A DNA stretch of 64,000 bases from contig NZ_JASAUZ010000023.1 in assembly GCF_030162935.1 (NCBI RefSeq), positions 124,001-188,000 on the forward strand, in the 5' to 3' direction. The position numbers and the translations under genes are program-made. Each line of letters begins with the position of its first letter. Position 1 is the stretch's first letter. The notes under the pieces are model-generated. The model was not told where the DNA came from, did not search any database, and was given only the letters and a program-made list of their open reading frames with translations. Below are positions 16,261 through 24,859 of the stretch, one piece after another. The stretch is from Comamonas halotolerans. Its GTDB lineage: Bacteria; Pseudomonadota; Gammaproteobacteria; Burkholderiales; Burkholderiaceae_C.

Positions 16261-16406
16261 GCGTGTACCGCATCACCCATATTGATGAGTGCCGCACGCG
16301 CCGCCGTATGCGTGTGCTGGCCAGGAACTGCCGTCAAGCCTTGCGCATGGTGGAGCAGCAGTTTGGCGACGCATGGTTTGCCTGCGCTGTGCGCGTGGAG
16401 GTGTAG
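16257..16406 (+). CDS. Small basic phage protein (49 residues)
   Basis: It starts inside the stop of the preceding gene (ATGA at 16257) and encodes MSVYRITHIDECRTRRRMRV... ending VRVEV. It is arginine-rich, consistent with nucleic-acid binding. A similar tiny protein is commonly placed just before gene A in P2-like phages of this order. The overlap on one side and the next ATG three bases after its stop support it as a real coupled gene. Confidence 0.6.
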   Translation: MSVYRITHIDECRTRRRMRVLARNCRQALRMVEQQFGDAWFACAVRVEV

Positions 16407-16408
16407 TT

Positions 16409-16810
16409 ATGAGTGCCACAGCACCCATTGAAGACCTGCACGAGCAGATGAAAGCCATGGGCAGGACGCTGAAAACGCTAAAGCCCATCAAGCCCAAGCA
16501 CTTGAACAAGCCTGCTGAAAGTTTGACCGTGCCAGAAGCGCGTGAGCGACTGCGCATTCTGCGTGACAGGCTGCTGCAAAAAGCCAGCGCCGGGCGCTGG
16601 CATGACGCTGAGAGCAAAGAGTGGTCGCACATTGGCCACGAGCAGCGCGTGATGTTGATGATGCTTGCGGGCATTGACGGTGACCTGGACGCGCTGGCCG
16701 CCCGTGCGTGGCGAGAGTTCACGCCGCCAGAGCGTGCGGCCATCAAATCGGAAATCAGAGCGGCCCGGCGCACCTTCTCGCGGGTGGCTGCCCTGTGCAG
16801 CAGGTTGTGA
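16409..16810 (+). CDS. Hypothetical phage protein upstream of A
   Basis: The 133-residue protein starts MSATAPIEDLHEQMKAMGRT at the ATG following the preceding stop. The frame is open further upstream, but that part overlaps the preceding gene. It is helical and basic, with a central segment RERLRILRDRLLQKASAGRW and a C-terminal AAIKSEIRAARRTFSRVAAL. It precedes gene A by three bases and probably belongs to the replication operon. Function unknown. Confidence 0.65.
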   Translation: MSATAPIEDLHEQMKAMGRTLKTLKPIKPKHLNKPAESLTVPEARERLRILRDRLLQKASAGRWHDAESKEWSHIGHEQRVMLMMLAGIDGDLDALAARAWREFTPPERAAIKSEIRAARRTFSRVAALCSRL

Positions 16811-16813
16811 GGT

Positions 16814-18748
16814 ATGGCAATGGCCCGCAAACCTGTTACCCAAGCCATCAAGCAGTCTGCACGTAGCCTGCCCACCGCATCCCTGAAAGAGTGGAAGCGT
16901 TACAAGCCCGCGCCCTGGATGGCCAAGCGTGCGCTGGATGCGTTGCTGCGTGCCGTGCCTGAGCAATGGCGCCAGCCCATTGAACTAAGCGGGCTGGGCA
17001 AGCTGGATTTGCACAACCCCGACCCGGCCCCACTGTGGCTGCAAAGCTGGGATGCCATGCAGGCGATTGCCGAGTTTGATGAACGCTTTGGCCGCGCCAG
17101 CAGCTGGAACCTGACGGCGGGCGAGATTTGCGAGATGGCAAAGCGCATCACTGAGGAAGCGCAGGAGCTGGATGCTGCCATGGTGGCCGAGGGTGCCGGT
17201 GTGCCCCAGCGCATTGACACGGTGCGCATGTTGTTGCGCATGCTGGGCGTGCAGGAAAGCCGCCCGCTGCAGGGCTTGCCAGACATAAAACGCAGCCAGG
17301 ATGCCAAGTGGTGGCGACGCTTGTTGCGCAAGCATGTGGCCCGTGTGGTGGAAGCCGGGGCTGTGCGCCTGGGCATTGTGAACCGCATGCAGGGTGGCTA
17401 TGCCAGTGACTTGGCCGTGCGCCGCCGGCAGGCGCAGCTGGAAGGCAACCAGGAGGCGTTGAAGCGCAGCCTGTTCAAGAACGAAGCGGGGCAGATTTGG
17501 TCGCTGGCAGAACTGGTGGCGTTGTCCCCTTCAAACCCCATCATTCGCGGTGGCGAGCTGATGACGCGCATTCGTGGCGCGGAAGAGTATGCAGACGCCC
17601 GCAACCATGTGGGCCTGTTTTTTACCCAGACCGCACCCAGCAGATTCCACGCCATGACGGTAGGTGCTGGCGGCAGGCCGCGCCGCAACCCGCGCTATGA
17701 CGGGGTGAGCACGCCGCGTGATGCGCAGCGGTGGTTGTGCACACGTTGGAAACGCTTGCGAGCACACCTGAAGAAACAGGGCATCAATATTTATGGCATT
17801 CGTGTCGTAGAGCCGCACCACGATGCCACGCCCCACTGGCACATGCTGATTTGGGCAGAGACCGAGGCGGAGGCGCAGTACGTTGAGCTGGCCATGAAGG
17901 CGTGGTGGCTTCAAGAAGACGGTGACGAGCCCGGCGCATTCAAGAACAGAGTGAACTGCAAGCGCATGACCAGCGGCGGCGCTGCGGGTTATGTGGCCAA
18001 GTACATCGCCAAGAGCGTGGGTCACGCTGCACTGGCAGACCACCTGGATGTCGTGCAAGGCCAGTTGTGGGACGTGGAACAAAACGATATGCCCGGTCAC
18101 CGCCGTGTGGATGCCTGGGCATCCACCTGGGGCATACGGCAGTTTCAGGCCATTGGTATGCCCAGCGTGTGCGTGTGGCGTGAGTTGCGCCGTGTGGGCA
18201 AAGACCAGATTCGCAGCTTGCACCGCGATGGCGATCTGACCACGCACCGCGCGTGGGTGGCTTGCCACCGTGAAGGCAACATTCAAGCCAACTGGCGCGT
18301 GTACATGGAGGCCATGGGCGGCCACTGCCGTGGGCGTGGTGGCTGGCACTTGCGCATGGCGCACCGCCCACTGCGCGAGGGTGAATGCAACCAGTACGGC
18401 GAGGAGCTGACTGTGGGCCGCGTGGTGGGTCTGCAAACCGTCCGTGGTCAGTGGCTGATTAGCCGCCGCATGGCGTGGACGCCGGTGGCTGCTGAGACTG
18501 AAACCTTTGACCCTGAACTGTGCACAGATAGCGATTCCGGGCGTTCCCTCGCCATAGGCGAGGCACGAGCGGCTATGCCGCGACCTTGGACTGGTTTCCA
18601 TAACTGTAGAGCCCGCCTGACAGGGGCACTGCGTAGAGCACTTTTAGGACGCGGAAGGCATGAATTTGAAGACTGCCTGCCGGTTCCGACCCACCGGACG
18701 GACGCCGAATGGCGCTCCATCGGCCCTTCCCCCATCCCTTTTTTCTAA
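16814..18748 (+). CDS. A: Replication initiation endonuclease A (rolling-circle)
   Basis: The 644-residue product is the P2 gpA family nuclease that nicks the phage origin and stays covalently bound to the 5' end. The metal-binding motif HHDATPHWH is at residues 335-343. The two-tyrosine active site YVAKY is at 393-397, as in P2 gpA's Y450/Y454. The N-terminal third is helical. The phage origin in P2 lies inside this gene, though I could not locate the nick site. The C-terminal 60 residues are less conserved. It is translated right after the upstream small genes. Confidence 0.92.
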   Translation: MAMARKPVTQAIKQSARSLPTASLKEWKRYKPAPWMAKRALDALLRAVPEQWRQPIELSGLGKLDLHNPDPAPLWLQSWDAMQAIAEFDERFGRASSWNLTAGEICEMAKRITEEAQELDAAMVAEGAGVPQRIDTVRMLLRMLGVQESRPLQGLPDIKRSQDAKWWRRLLRKHVARVVEAGAVRLGIVNRMQGGYASDLAVRRRQAQLEGNQEALKRSLFKNEAGQIWSLAELVALSPSNPIIRGGELMTRIRGAEEYADARNHVGLFFTQTAPSRFHAMTVGAGGRPRRNPRYDGVSTPRDAQRWLCTRWKRLRAHLKKQGINIYGIRVVEPHHDATPHWHMLIWAETEAEAQYVELAMKAWWLQEDGDEPGAFKNRVNCKRMTSGGAAGYVAKYIAKSVGHAALADHLDVVQGQLWDVEQNDMPGHRRVDAWASTWGIRQFQAIGMPSVCVWRELRRVGKDQIRSLHRDGDLTTHRAWVACHREGNIQANWRVYMEAMGGHCRGRGGWHLRMAHRPLREGECNQYGEELTVGRVVGLQTVRGQWLISRRMAWTPVAAETETFDPELCTDSDSGRSLAIGEARAAMPRPWTGFHNCRARLTGALRRALLGRGRHEFEDCLPVPTHRTDAEWRSIGPSPIPFF

Positions 18749-18773
18749 CCTGAACCCGCAGGAGGAGTGACCC

Positions 18774-18995
18774 ATGCCCGTGAAACGCACAGAACCCAGC
18801 CGCAGCGCCGTCAATCCGGCGCACGGGTTCAAGTACACCAACGCCGCCAGCACCAATCTGGCCAAGCGCTTTGCAGAGATGCGCCGCGCCCAGGCCAGGG
18901 CCGAACGCGATGCGGCCAAGGCGCTGGAAGCCCAGGCACAGCTGGATCTTGCGGCGGTGGTGTTGCCGATCCATAGAAAGGGGTTCGCGCAATGA
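18774..18995 (+). CDS. Small basic phage protein
   Basis: The 73-residue product starts after a strong AGGAGG site and reads MPVKRTEPSRSAVNPAHGFKY, then a charged helix (MRRAQARAERDAAKALEAQ). Its stop overlaps the next start (ATGA at 18992). Function unknown; part of the early operon. Confidence 0.65.
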   Translation: MPVKRTEPSRSAVNPAHGFKYTNAASTNLAKRFAEMRRAQARAERDAAKALEAQAQLDLAAVVLPIHRKGFAQ

Positions 18996-19243
18996 GCACC
19001 GTTGAAGTTGCAGAAAAGGTCTGTTGTGACTGCAACGAATCATGGCCTGCAGATGCGGAGTTTTTTCACCGCGTACCGGGCAACTGTGACGGGCTGAGTG
19101 GTCAGTGCAAAGCCTGCCGATCAGATTACGACCGAAAGCGCAACAGATCGACTAACCGCAAGCCGGGAGCGCTGACCAGGGATTTGCAAGCCATGTTCGC
19201 AACCCTGACCAAACAGCAGCCGCAGCTGCATCAACACCCATGA
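18992..19243 (+). CDS. Small zinc-ribbon-like phage protein
   Basis: The 83-residue protein has two CxxC pairs, CCDCNE near residues 11-15 and CKACRSD near 39-44. They enclose a WPADAEFFHR segment seen in small phage zinc-binding proteins. The tail is basic (DRKRNRSTNRK). A role in DNA or RNA binding is likely but not established. Its stop overlaps the next start by four bases. Confidence 0.65.
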   Translation: MSTVEVAEKVCCDCNESWPADAEFFHRVPGNCDGLSGQCKACRSDYDRKRNRSTNRKPGALTRDLQAMFATLTKQQPQLHQHP

Positions 19244-19491
19244 ACAAGAACAGAAACAAGGAAAACGACATGCACCAACGATTTCACAACATTCAGGCGC
19301 TCAAAAGCTATCGCGCCACGCTGATTCCCGTTAACGCCGACGCCACGGCGCTGGAAGATTTGGCCGACGCCGGGCTGCTGCCCACGATCCGCGTTAAGGC
19401 GGCCAATGCCACCCATGCCGAAGCGCAGGCACACATCGCCAGCGGCAAGGGTGTGCTGCGCGTAGAGCGCGTGGAATCTCTCATCGTTTAA
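19240..19491 (+). CDS. Hypothetical phage protein
   Basis: Coupled to the preceding gene through ATGA, this encodes 83 residues. The likely domain starts at the internal methionine (MHQRFHNIQALKSYRATLIPV) and has an alpha/beta appearance, ending VLRVERVESLIV. A GAAAACGAC stretch before the internal ATG at 19270 could give a 73-residue form. No known function. Confidence 0.55.
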   Translation: MNKNRNKENDMHQRFHNIQALKSYRATLIPVNADATALEDLADAGLLPTIRVKAANATHAEAQAHIASGKGVLRVERVESLIV

Positions 19492-19509
19492 GACACAGGA
19501 GACATTGCA

Positions 19510-19758
19510 ATGCAAACACAAGCAAACACAGCGCATGAAGCCAGCCAAAAGCACTGCACTGCACCTTCTCTGTCAGAAGTGATTCGGCGGTTGAAAGAAG
19601 AAAAGGAGCAAATCTGCGTGGAGCTGAGGGCAACTCCCGCCAGGGACTGGAACAGCCCCCGCTTTCGGGAATTGGGTAACAGAGAAGATGAGTTGCATGT
19701 GACCTTGAGTGTGCTGCAAAGGCTGGGCTTCCAGCCGCTGCAGATAGACCAAGCCTAA
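19510..19758 (+). CDS. Hypothetical phage protein
   Basis: The 82-residue helical protein follows a CAGGAGA ribosome site. It contains a charged helix VIRRLKEEKEQICVELRAT and a second one, LGNREDELHVTLSVLQRLGF. It belongs to the early operon. Function unknown. Confidence 0.6.
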   Translation: MQTQANTAHEASQKHCTAPSLSEVIRRLKEEKEQICVELRATPARDWNSPRFRELGNREDELHVTLSVLQRLGFQPLQIDQA

Positions 19759-19794
19759 GCCGCCAGCAAGGAGCTTTTTAACGCCTGAAAAAAT

Positions 19795-20001
19795 ATGACA
19801 TTCGAAGCAAACACCAGCATCACGTTGCTCAGCGCAACAGAAGTCGCCGCCCACATCAAAATGAGCAAGTCATGGATCTATGGTCAGATCAAGAAAAACA
19901 AATTTCCGAAGCCTGTGCGTGTTGGCTCACAAAAAACCGCCTGGAAACTGACCGAGATTGCCGAATGGGTCGACAACCTACCCAAAGAGAGCACGCACTA
20001 G
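19795..20001 (+). CDS. alpA: AlpA-type DNA-binding regulator / excisionase-like
   Basis: The 68-residue protein matches the AlpA/MerR-like winged helix-turn-helix: LLSATEVAAHIKMSKSWIY, then KNKFPKPVRVGSQKTAWKL and EIAEWVDN. AlpA proteins control integrase expression and often double as excisionase. Its stop overlaps the end of the convergent integrase by four bases (19998-20001), which fits such a partnership. Confidence 0.88.
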   Translation: MTFEANTSITLLSATEVAAHIKMSKSWIYGQIKKNKFPKPVRVGSQKTAWKLTEIAEWVDNLPKESTH

Positions 20002-21275
20002 TTCTTGCCTTCCAGGTACTGGAAAAGCAGGCGCAGCGCATCTTCTTTCTCCTTCATGTACTCATAGGCGTTGTAGTGCCTATCTTGCACCCCAGAGATT
20101 CCGTGGCTTTGCAGGCGGCCACGGATTTCTTTTGAAACTCCAAGACTTGCTAATAGCGTTTCGACACCCGATCGCACGCGCTTCGGTTGGAAGTCCTGAT
20201 TTCCTGGGAGTTTCTTCGACCAGAGGCGGATAGTGTTATCTCCAAGCGGCTCACCAGCTTTCACACTCAACGCATACTCACCCACCGGATTACACAATTC
20301 CAATGCACGCTTGGCCTCGGGGATAAGGGGCACAAGATGCTGCCGAGGTGCGGTTCCTACCTTCCCCTTCCCATCCCATAGCACGATGTGCCCGGCATGA
20401 ATATCGGCAGTTTTTAAAAGCCTGAGCTGTTCCAACCGCTGGCCACCAGTCAACAGGTGCAGACGTAGCACTGCCCCGGCTTTCGTGTCCAGGTTCTTGA
20501 TGGACTGCCAGTAGGCGCGCATTTCTTCACCCGTGAGCGGATTCATATCCGCCCCACCTCCCCCAGCCACTTTCACGTCATTGACCGGGTTGAACTTCAG
20601 CGCATAGCCCTTGAATTTCAACGGCACTGCCGGATTCGTTTTAGCCTCGCGTGCCATCTGAAAAGCTGCCCGGAGCATTTTGCGCAAACCCCAGGCCGTG
20701 GTGACTTTGCCGACCTCGATCATCTTACGCAAAACATCTGCAATTTGCTCTTCTGTTACCTCGTTTGCAGGCAGTGCGGCCAACTCTGGCCAAGGGTCAA
20801 ACACATGCAACTTGAACTGCGTACACACCTTCCGGGCAGACACTTTGCCATTTGCCTGCAGCCAGTCTGCATAGTCTGTCAGCAGCGCCTGCAGGGTAAA
20901 GCTTGAGAGATTTTGCTTTTCCTGCTTGACCCGTTGCACCTCAGCCTTACGGGCAGCCACAGCAGCCGCGTAGCCACCAGCCTCCAGGTTGGCATAGTGC
21001 AGCACCGCCATTTCACGAGCCACCTCTTGCGCAGCAGCGACTGAATACCCCCGTGCAGTTGGCTTGAGATCCTTTGGCTTGGCACGCGAATCCCACACAC
21101 CAATGGGCTCGCGTGCACTGACATTCTTGAATGTGTAACGCCAATAGAACATCACCACATCACCCGCCATGCGCCGCGCCTCCAGCGACCCTGCGGGGGC
21201 AATTTTCGCCAACCTCATAAACTTACCAAGGGCAAGCTCCGCAAACATCTGCCCGTGTGTAGTAGCCATGCTCAA
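19998..21275 (-). CDS. int: Tyrosine site-specific integrase
   Basis: The 425-residue protein has an N-terminal arm-binding domain, a SAM-like core-binding domain (about 125-225) and a C-terminal catalytic domain. The first arginine is in LLTGGQRLEQLRLL (about residue 280), the C-terminal arginine in RVRSG, and the tyrosine nucleophile in DRHYNAY. The usual HxxR histidine position is substituted (PKRVR), a variation seen in one branch of phage integrases. It closes the prophage, transcribed towards the phage genes, with the attachment region expected upstream at 21276-21620. Confidence 0.93.
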   Translation of the reverse strand: MSMATTHGQMFAELALGKFMRLAKIAPAGSLEARRMAGDVVMFYWRYTFKNVSAREPIGVWDSRAKPKDLKPTARGYSVAAAQEVAREMAVLHYANLEAGGYAAAVAARKAEVQRVKQEKQNLSSFTLQALLTDYADWLQANGKVSARKVCTQFKLHVFDPWPELAALPANEVTEEQIADVLRKMIEVGKVTTAWGLRKMLRAAFQMAREAKTNPAVPLKFKGYALKFNPVNDVKVAGGGGADMNPLTGEEMRAYWQSIKNLDTKAGAVLRLHLLTGGQRLEQLRLLKTADIHAGHIVLWDGKGKVGTAPRQHLVPLIPEAKRALELCNPVGEYALSVKAGEPLGDNTIRLWSKKLPGNQDFQPKRVRSGVETLLASLGVSKEIRGRLQSHGISGVQDRHYNAYEYMKEKEDALRLLFQYLEGKN

Positions 21276-21620
21276 CCCCTGCGCAGACTGTCACCGCAAG
21301 AGCCCAGACATTTCTGTGACAGTTTTGGTGACAGTTTTAAAAAGATTGGGATTGTATTGGCTTGGACTAGCTTGGACATTGCGACCAAGCAAATCAACAC
21401 GTTAAGAGGATCACGTCGTCCAAACCGATGTAAGCCAATGTAGATGTTTTCCTCTACATGGCTCCGAAAGACAAATTCGCCCGCCGCTGGAGCAATGCGA
21501 CGAATGAAGCGGCGCATTCTAGCGGCTAATCACATCCTTCAGAATTTGAGGATTAACCACACTGGCATTTCTCTCCTGGTGTTTCTACGATGACAGCAGC
21601 TTTTACAAGGAGATTTTGCT
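21276..21620. other. Integrase upstream region, probable attachment-site end of the prophage
   Basis: This 345-base stretch holds no gene I can support. GTGACAGTTTT occurs twice in tandem (about 21316-21339), with its inverse ACTGTCACC at about 21287. GCTTGGAC is repeated (about 21360-21376), and ATGTAGA/TCTACAT form an inverted repeat at 21438-21459. Such clusters fit arm-type and core integrase sites. I cannot define the core because the left att site is outside the window. No tRNA gene is present here. Confidence 0.5.
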
Positions 21621-22070
21621 GTGCCCATGTTTGTTGACACATCGCCACCCGGCCACTGCATTTTTTGCAAGATCGTGGACGGAGAGATTCCCGCAGCCAA
21701 GGTTTATGAAGACGAGCTGAGCATCGCTTTTATGGACATTGGCCAGGTCAACCCCGGTCATGTGCTGGTGGCCAGCAAACGCCATGCTGTCACAGTGCTT
21801 GACCTCACGCCAGAAGAAGCCGCCGCCGTCATGCAGACAGCGCAGCGGATTGCTCAGGCCGCCCACACCGCATTTGCACCTGAAGGGCTGACTCTGTTTC
21901 AGGCCAATGGCGCTGCCGGTGGACAGACCGTATTTCACTTTCACATGCATGTGTTGCCACGGCACGAAGGCGACGGCGTTGCGCTGGAATGGCCTCGCAA
22001 AGAACCTGCTGTGCATCTGCTGCAAGACTATGCTGAGCAATTGCAAGCCGCGCTTCGATCCATCGCCTAG
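21621..22070 (+). CDS. HIT-family nucleotide hydrolase
   Basis: The 149-residue protein has the histidine-triad motif HFHMHVLPR with H106, H108 and H110, and the HIT N-terminal signature CIFCKIVDGEIPAAKVYED. HIT enzymes of this class hydrolyse nucleotide phosphoramidates or diadenosine polyphosphates. I prefer the GTG at 21621, eight bases after an AAGGAG site; an ATG at 21627 is also possible. It is the first host gene after the prophage. Confidence 0.9.
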   Translation: MPMFVDTSPPGHCIFCKIVDGEIPAAKVYEDELSIAFMDIGQVNPGHVLVASKRHAVTVLDLTPEEAAAVMQTAQRIAQAAHTAFAPEGLTLFQANGAAGGQTVFHFHMHVLPRHEGDGVALEWPRKEPAVHLLQDYAEQLQAALRSIA

Positions 22071-22227
22071 CCGCGCCCAGCGGTGCTGGCAACTTGATCC
22101 CTCGGTGCTCAGTTCAGCCCTTCTCCAATTTCGTGAGTCCTGTTCGCTGATACTGGTAAACACTTTGCAGACTTTTCTAGCGTCAGCTTCTCCAGCACGA
22201 ATTTATTGGAATTGAGGGCAGGAATTA

Positions 22228-22653
22228 ATGCTCACAGGAATGAATCACCTAACCCTGTCTGTCCGGTCCCTGGATCAAAGCGTGCTTTTCTACAGAGACG
22301 TGCTTGGTTTTCACCTTGCTGCGAAATGGAGAACGGGCGCCTACCTGGAGCTTGGCGACTTATGGTTATGTCTCTCAATGGACGAAAAGAGGGGTGCGCA
22401 CCCCTTACCCGAGTACACACACTATGCTTTTTCGATCGCACAGAAGGATTTTTCTGCCTTTGCATCCAAACTGCGAGAGCAAGGCGTGCTGGAATGGAAG
22501 CTCAATAGCAGCGAAGGTGACTCCTTCTATTTCCTGGATCCTGACGGCCACAAGCTGGAAGCACACGTTGGTAGCCTGGCATCCCGACTCAGCAAATGCC
22601 GCGCTCAGCCTTATGCAGAGATGGAGTTTTTCGACAAAGCCCAAGCTCTTTAG
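22228..22653 (+). CDS. fosA: Fosfomycin resistance glutathione transferase FosA
   Basis: The 141-residue VOC-fold protein is very close to the FosA pattern. It begins [19 protein letters not shown], with metal ligands H7, H65 (THYAFS) and E111 (GHKLEAHVG), the active-site T9, and the signature [16 protein letters not shown]. FosA adds glutathione to fosfomycin with Mn2+ and K+, opening the epoxide. It is a single gene on the host side next to the purine block, so probably a chromosomal intrinsic gene. Confidence 0.9.
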   Translation: MLTGMNHLTLSVRSLDQSVLFYRDVLGFHLAAKWRTGAYLELGDLWLCLSMDEKRGAHPLPEYTHYAFSIAQKDFSAFASKLREQGVLEWKLNSSEGDSFYFLDPDGHKLEAHVGSLASRLSKCRAQPYAEMEFFDKAQAL

Positions 22654-22695
22654 GTACCTTGTCGGCAAGGTACTGCGCGCCTCACCCGCCAAGGC

Positions 22696-23760
22696 TCACG
22701 CAGCTTGTGCAAACCGCTCAAAACAGGCGTCCAGCTGCTCGACCCATGCGCTTTTTTGAGCATCGCTGACAAAGCTGGCTTCCAGGCTGTTGCGCGCCAG
22801 CTGGTAAGCCTGCTTGGGCCCCATGCCAGTTGCTGCAAAAACTTGCTGATAGTTCTCGTTGATATAGCCACCAAAATAGGCTGGGTCGTCGGAGTTCACA
22901 GTAACGTTCAGCCCCGCCTGCAACAGGCGCGGAAGGTTGTGCTCACGCAGATCAGGAAAGACACATAGCTTTTGATTGGACAATGGACACACCGTCAGTG
23001 GTATACGTGACTGTGCCAGACGCTGCATCAAGGACAGGTCTTTTTCTGACTGCACACCGTGATCGATGCGCTCCACGCGCAAGAGGTTCAGCGCGCTCCA
23101 GACATAGTCGGGAGGCCCTTCTTCGCCCGCATGGGCCACCAGATGAAAACCCAGTTCGCGGCAACGTGCAAACACGTTCTGGAACTTCTCGGGCGGGTTG
23201 CCTACCTCTGAGCTATCAAGCCCAATGCCAATGAAATGCGCGCGATACGGCAAGGCGGCTTTCAGGGTCGCAAAAGCGGCTTCTTCACTCAAGTGGCGCA
23301 GAAAATTCAGAATCAGTGCACTGCTGATTCCCCATTTGGCCTGCGCATCTGCGCAAGCCCGTGACAGACCATGGATGATGGTGGCCATAGGCACACCACG
23401 CTCGGTGTGTGTCTGCGGATCAAAAAAGATCTCGGCACGCACTGCATGGTCCGCCACTGCGCGTTCCAGATAAGCCATGGTCATGTCATAGAAGTCCTGC
23501 TCCCGGAGCAGGACGCTGGCACCTGCGTAGTAGATATCCAGGAAGCTTTGCAGGTCTGTAAAAGCATAGGCGCTACGCAATTCCTCCACGCTGCTGTATT
23601 TCAGCTTCACCCCATTGCGTGCTGCCAATGCAAAGATCAACTCGGGCTCCAGTGAACCCTCGATGTGCATATGCAGCTCTGCCTTGGGCATGGTGCGCAA
23701 AAGCTCGGGCAGTTGCGCTGCAGTGATGTGCTGAACAGCAGGAGGAATGGCGTAACTCAT
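22696..23760 (-). CDS. Adenine deaminase (adenosine deaminase-like family)
   Basis: The 354-residue protein belongs to the metal-dependent deaminase family. It carries HxH in AELHMHIEGSLEPEL, then AHAGEEGPPDY, RIDHGVQ, TVCPLSNQKL and NSDDPAYFGGY. The last three and the EIFFDPQTHTERGV segment are typical of the adenine deaminase branch (as in Pseudomonas PA0148) rather than true adenosine deaminase. It would convert adenine to hypoxanthine, feeding xanthine dehydrogenase. The ATG at 23760 lies right after the Rieske gene stop. It is the last gene of the leftward block. Confidence 0.85.
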   Translation of the reverse strand: MSYAIPPAVQHITAAQLPELLRTMPKAELHMHIEGSLEPELIFALAARNGVKLKYSSVEELRSAYAFTDLQSFLDIYYAGASVLLREQDFYDMTMAYLERAVADHAVRAEIFFDPQTHTERGVPMATIIHGLSRACADAQAKWGISSALILNFLRHLSEEAAFATLKAALPYRAHFIGIGLDSSEVGNPPEKFQNVFARCRELGFHLVAHAGEEGPPDYVWSALNLLRVERIDHGVQSEKDLSLMQRLAQSRIPLTVCPLSNQKLCVFPDLREHNLPRLLQAGLNVTVNSDDPAYFGGYINENYQQVFAATGMGPKQAYQLARNSLEASFVSDAQKSAWVEQLDACFERFAQAA

Positions 23761-23764
23761 AACA

Positions 23765-24748
23765 TCAACAAACTCCGAAAGTGACGCCACTGGCTTTCAG
23801 ATAGCGTCGGTAAGCAGACGACATGCGATCCGCCGAAGAGTGCAGTTCCGCACGAGGATCCAGCGGCAGTTCCTTTGGCTGTTGCGACTCCAGGACCGGC
23901 TGGTCTTGCGTGAAGATAGTGTGCTGGAAAGCTTGCAGCTTGTCATCGCTGGATTCGAAGTCTGCGACGGCCAAGCGGAACCACACACGACTGGTGCTCG
24001 GTGTCACGGGGCAAATGAACAGCCCAATCGACTCGCGCCAGCCGTCCTTGCTGCTACCTTCCTCCGGAACCTTGCTCAGCAGCGCAGTAAAAGGCGCTGT
24101 GACTTCGTAGGTGTAGTGCACTTCTGCAGGCTTGGTGGAATGCAGGTTCGACAATGGCTGCACGGCTTTGCAGTTGGTGGCTTTTACCCCAAAAGCGGTG
24201 CTCTCCACATTGTAGGGAGCCATCTCTGTGGCATCACGGCTGCCCAGCCAACCTTCATGCACAAAGCCAAAGTGCGACATGTCGAGGAAGTTCTCGATGA
24301 TGCGCGGCGCACTGGCCTGCACGTCGTAAGGACCGCAGTTGACCTTGCGCAGACGTTCGTCGCTCTCGGCTTCGAACACGGGCAGGGCCACGTCCGCACC
24401 TTCCGGCTTTTCAAGCTGTACCCAGATCAAGCCATAAGCTTCTTGCACGCCGAACGATTTCACGCAGTGCTGTGGCGGGGGGGTAAAACCTGGCACCGCC
24501 GGTACTTTCACACACTGGCCAGTGGTGGAGAATTGCCAGCCGTGATAGGGGCACTCCAGGTTACCTTCATTCACCCGCCCCAACGAAAAGCGGGCTCCGC
24601 GGTGCGGGCAGCGGTCGACAAACGCCTTGGCGACACCTTGTGCATCACGCCAAAGTACCAAGTCCTCACCGAGCAAGCGCACGCCGACAGGGCTTGCAAC
24701 TACATCGGAGGCCAAAGCTACGGGGTGCCATTGATTTTTTTCCATCAT
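23765..24748 (-). CDS. Rieske non-haem iron oxygenase, alpha-type subunit
   Basis: The 327-residue protein has a Rieske [2Fe-2S] site, C47-P-H49 and C66-PY-H69, and a catalytic iron site, N153..D156-MSH159-FGFVH164. It is therefore a full-length oxygenase of the VanA or N-demethylase type. Such enzymes need a reductase partner, and none is adjacent. It lies between a nucleoside transporter lipoprotein and adenine deaminase with a four-base gap to the latter. A role in demethylating or hydroxylating a purine-like substrate is a reasonable inference; the true substrate is unknown. A terminator-like hairpin precedes it, so expression may differ from the transporter. Confidence 0.85.
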   Translation of the reverse strand: MMEKNQWHPVALASDVVASPVGVRLLGEDLVLWRDAQGVAKAFVDRCPHRGARFSLGRVNEGNLECPYHGWQFSTTGQCVKVPAVPGFTPPPQHCVKSFGVQEAYGLIWVQLEKPEGADVALPVFEAESDERLRKVNCGPYDVQASAPRIIENFLDMSHFGFVHEGWLGSRDATEMAPYNVESTAFGVKATNCKAVQPLSNLHSTKPAEVHYTYEVTAPFTALLSKVPEEGSSKDGWRESIGLFICPVTPSTSRVWFRLAVADFESSDDKLQAFQHTIFTQDQPVLESQQPKELPLDPRAELHSSADRMSSAYRRYLKASGVTFGVC

Positions 24749-24792
24749 GGGGATTACGGTCGCTGTTGTATTCGGAGGCTGCTATCTTTCCA

Positions 24793-24821
24793 AAGAAAAG
24801 GGCTGCACACAGGCAGCCCTT
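24793..24821 (-). terminator. Intrinsic terminator after the first BMP lipoprotein gene
   Basis: A perfect nine-base stem AAGGGCTGC/GCAGCCCTT, followed on the minus strand by TTTTCTTT, lies between the lipoprotein gene and the Rieske gene. Partial read-through would lower expression of the downstream enzymes. Confidence 0.75.
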
Positions 24822-24859
24822 GCAATATCCGAGCCATCTAGTGGCTCGTTGGTACTGAC

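Noticed and set aside
23001-23006. GTATAC inside the adenine deaminase gene
   Set aside because: It lies within coding sequence, without the flanking bases of the regulon site.
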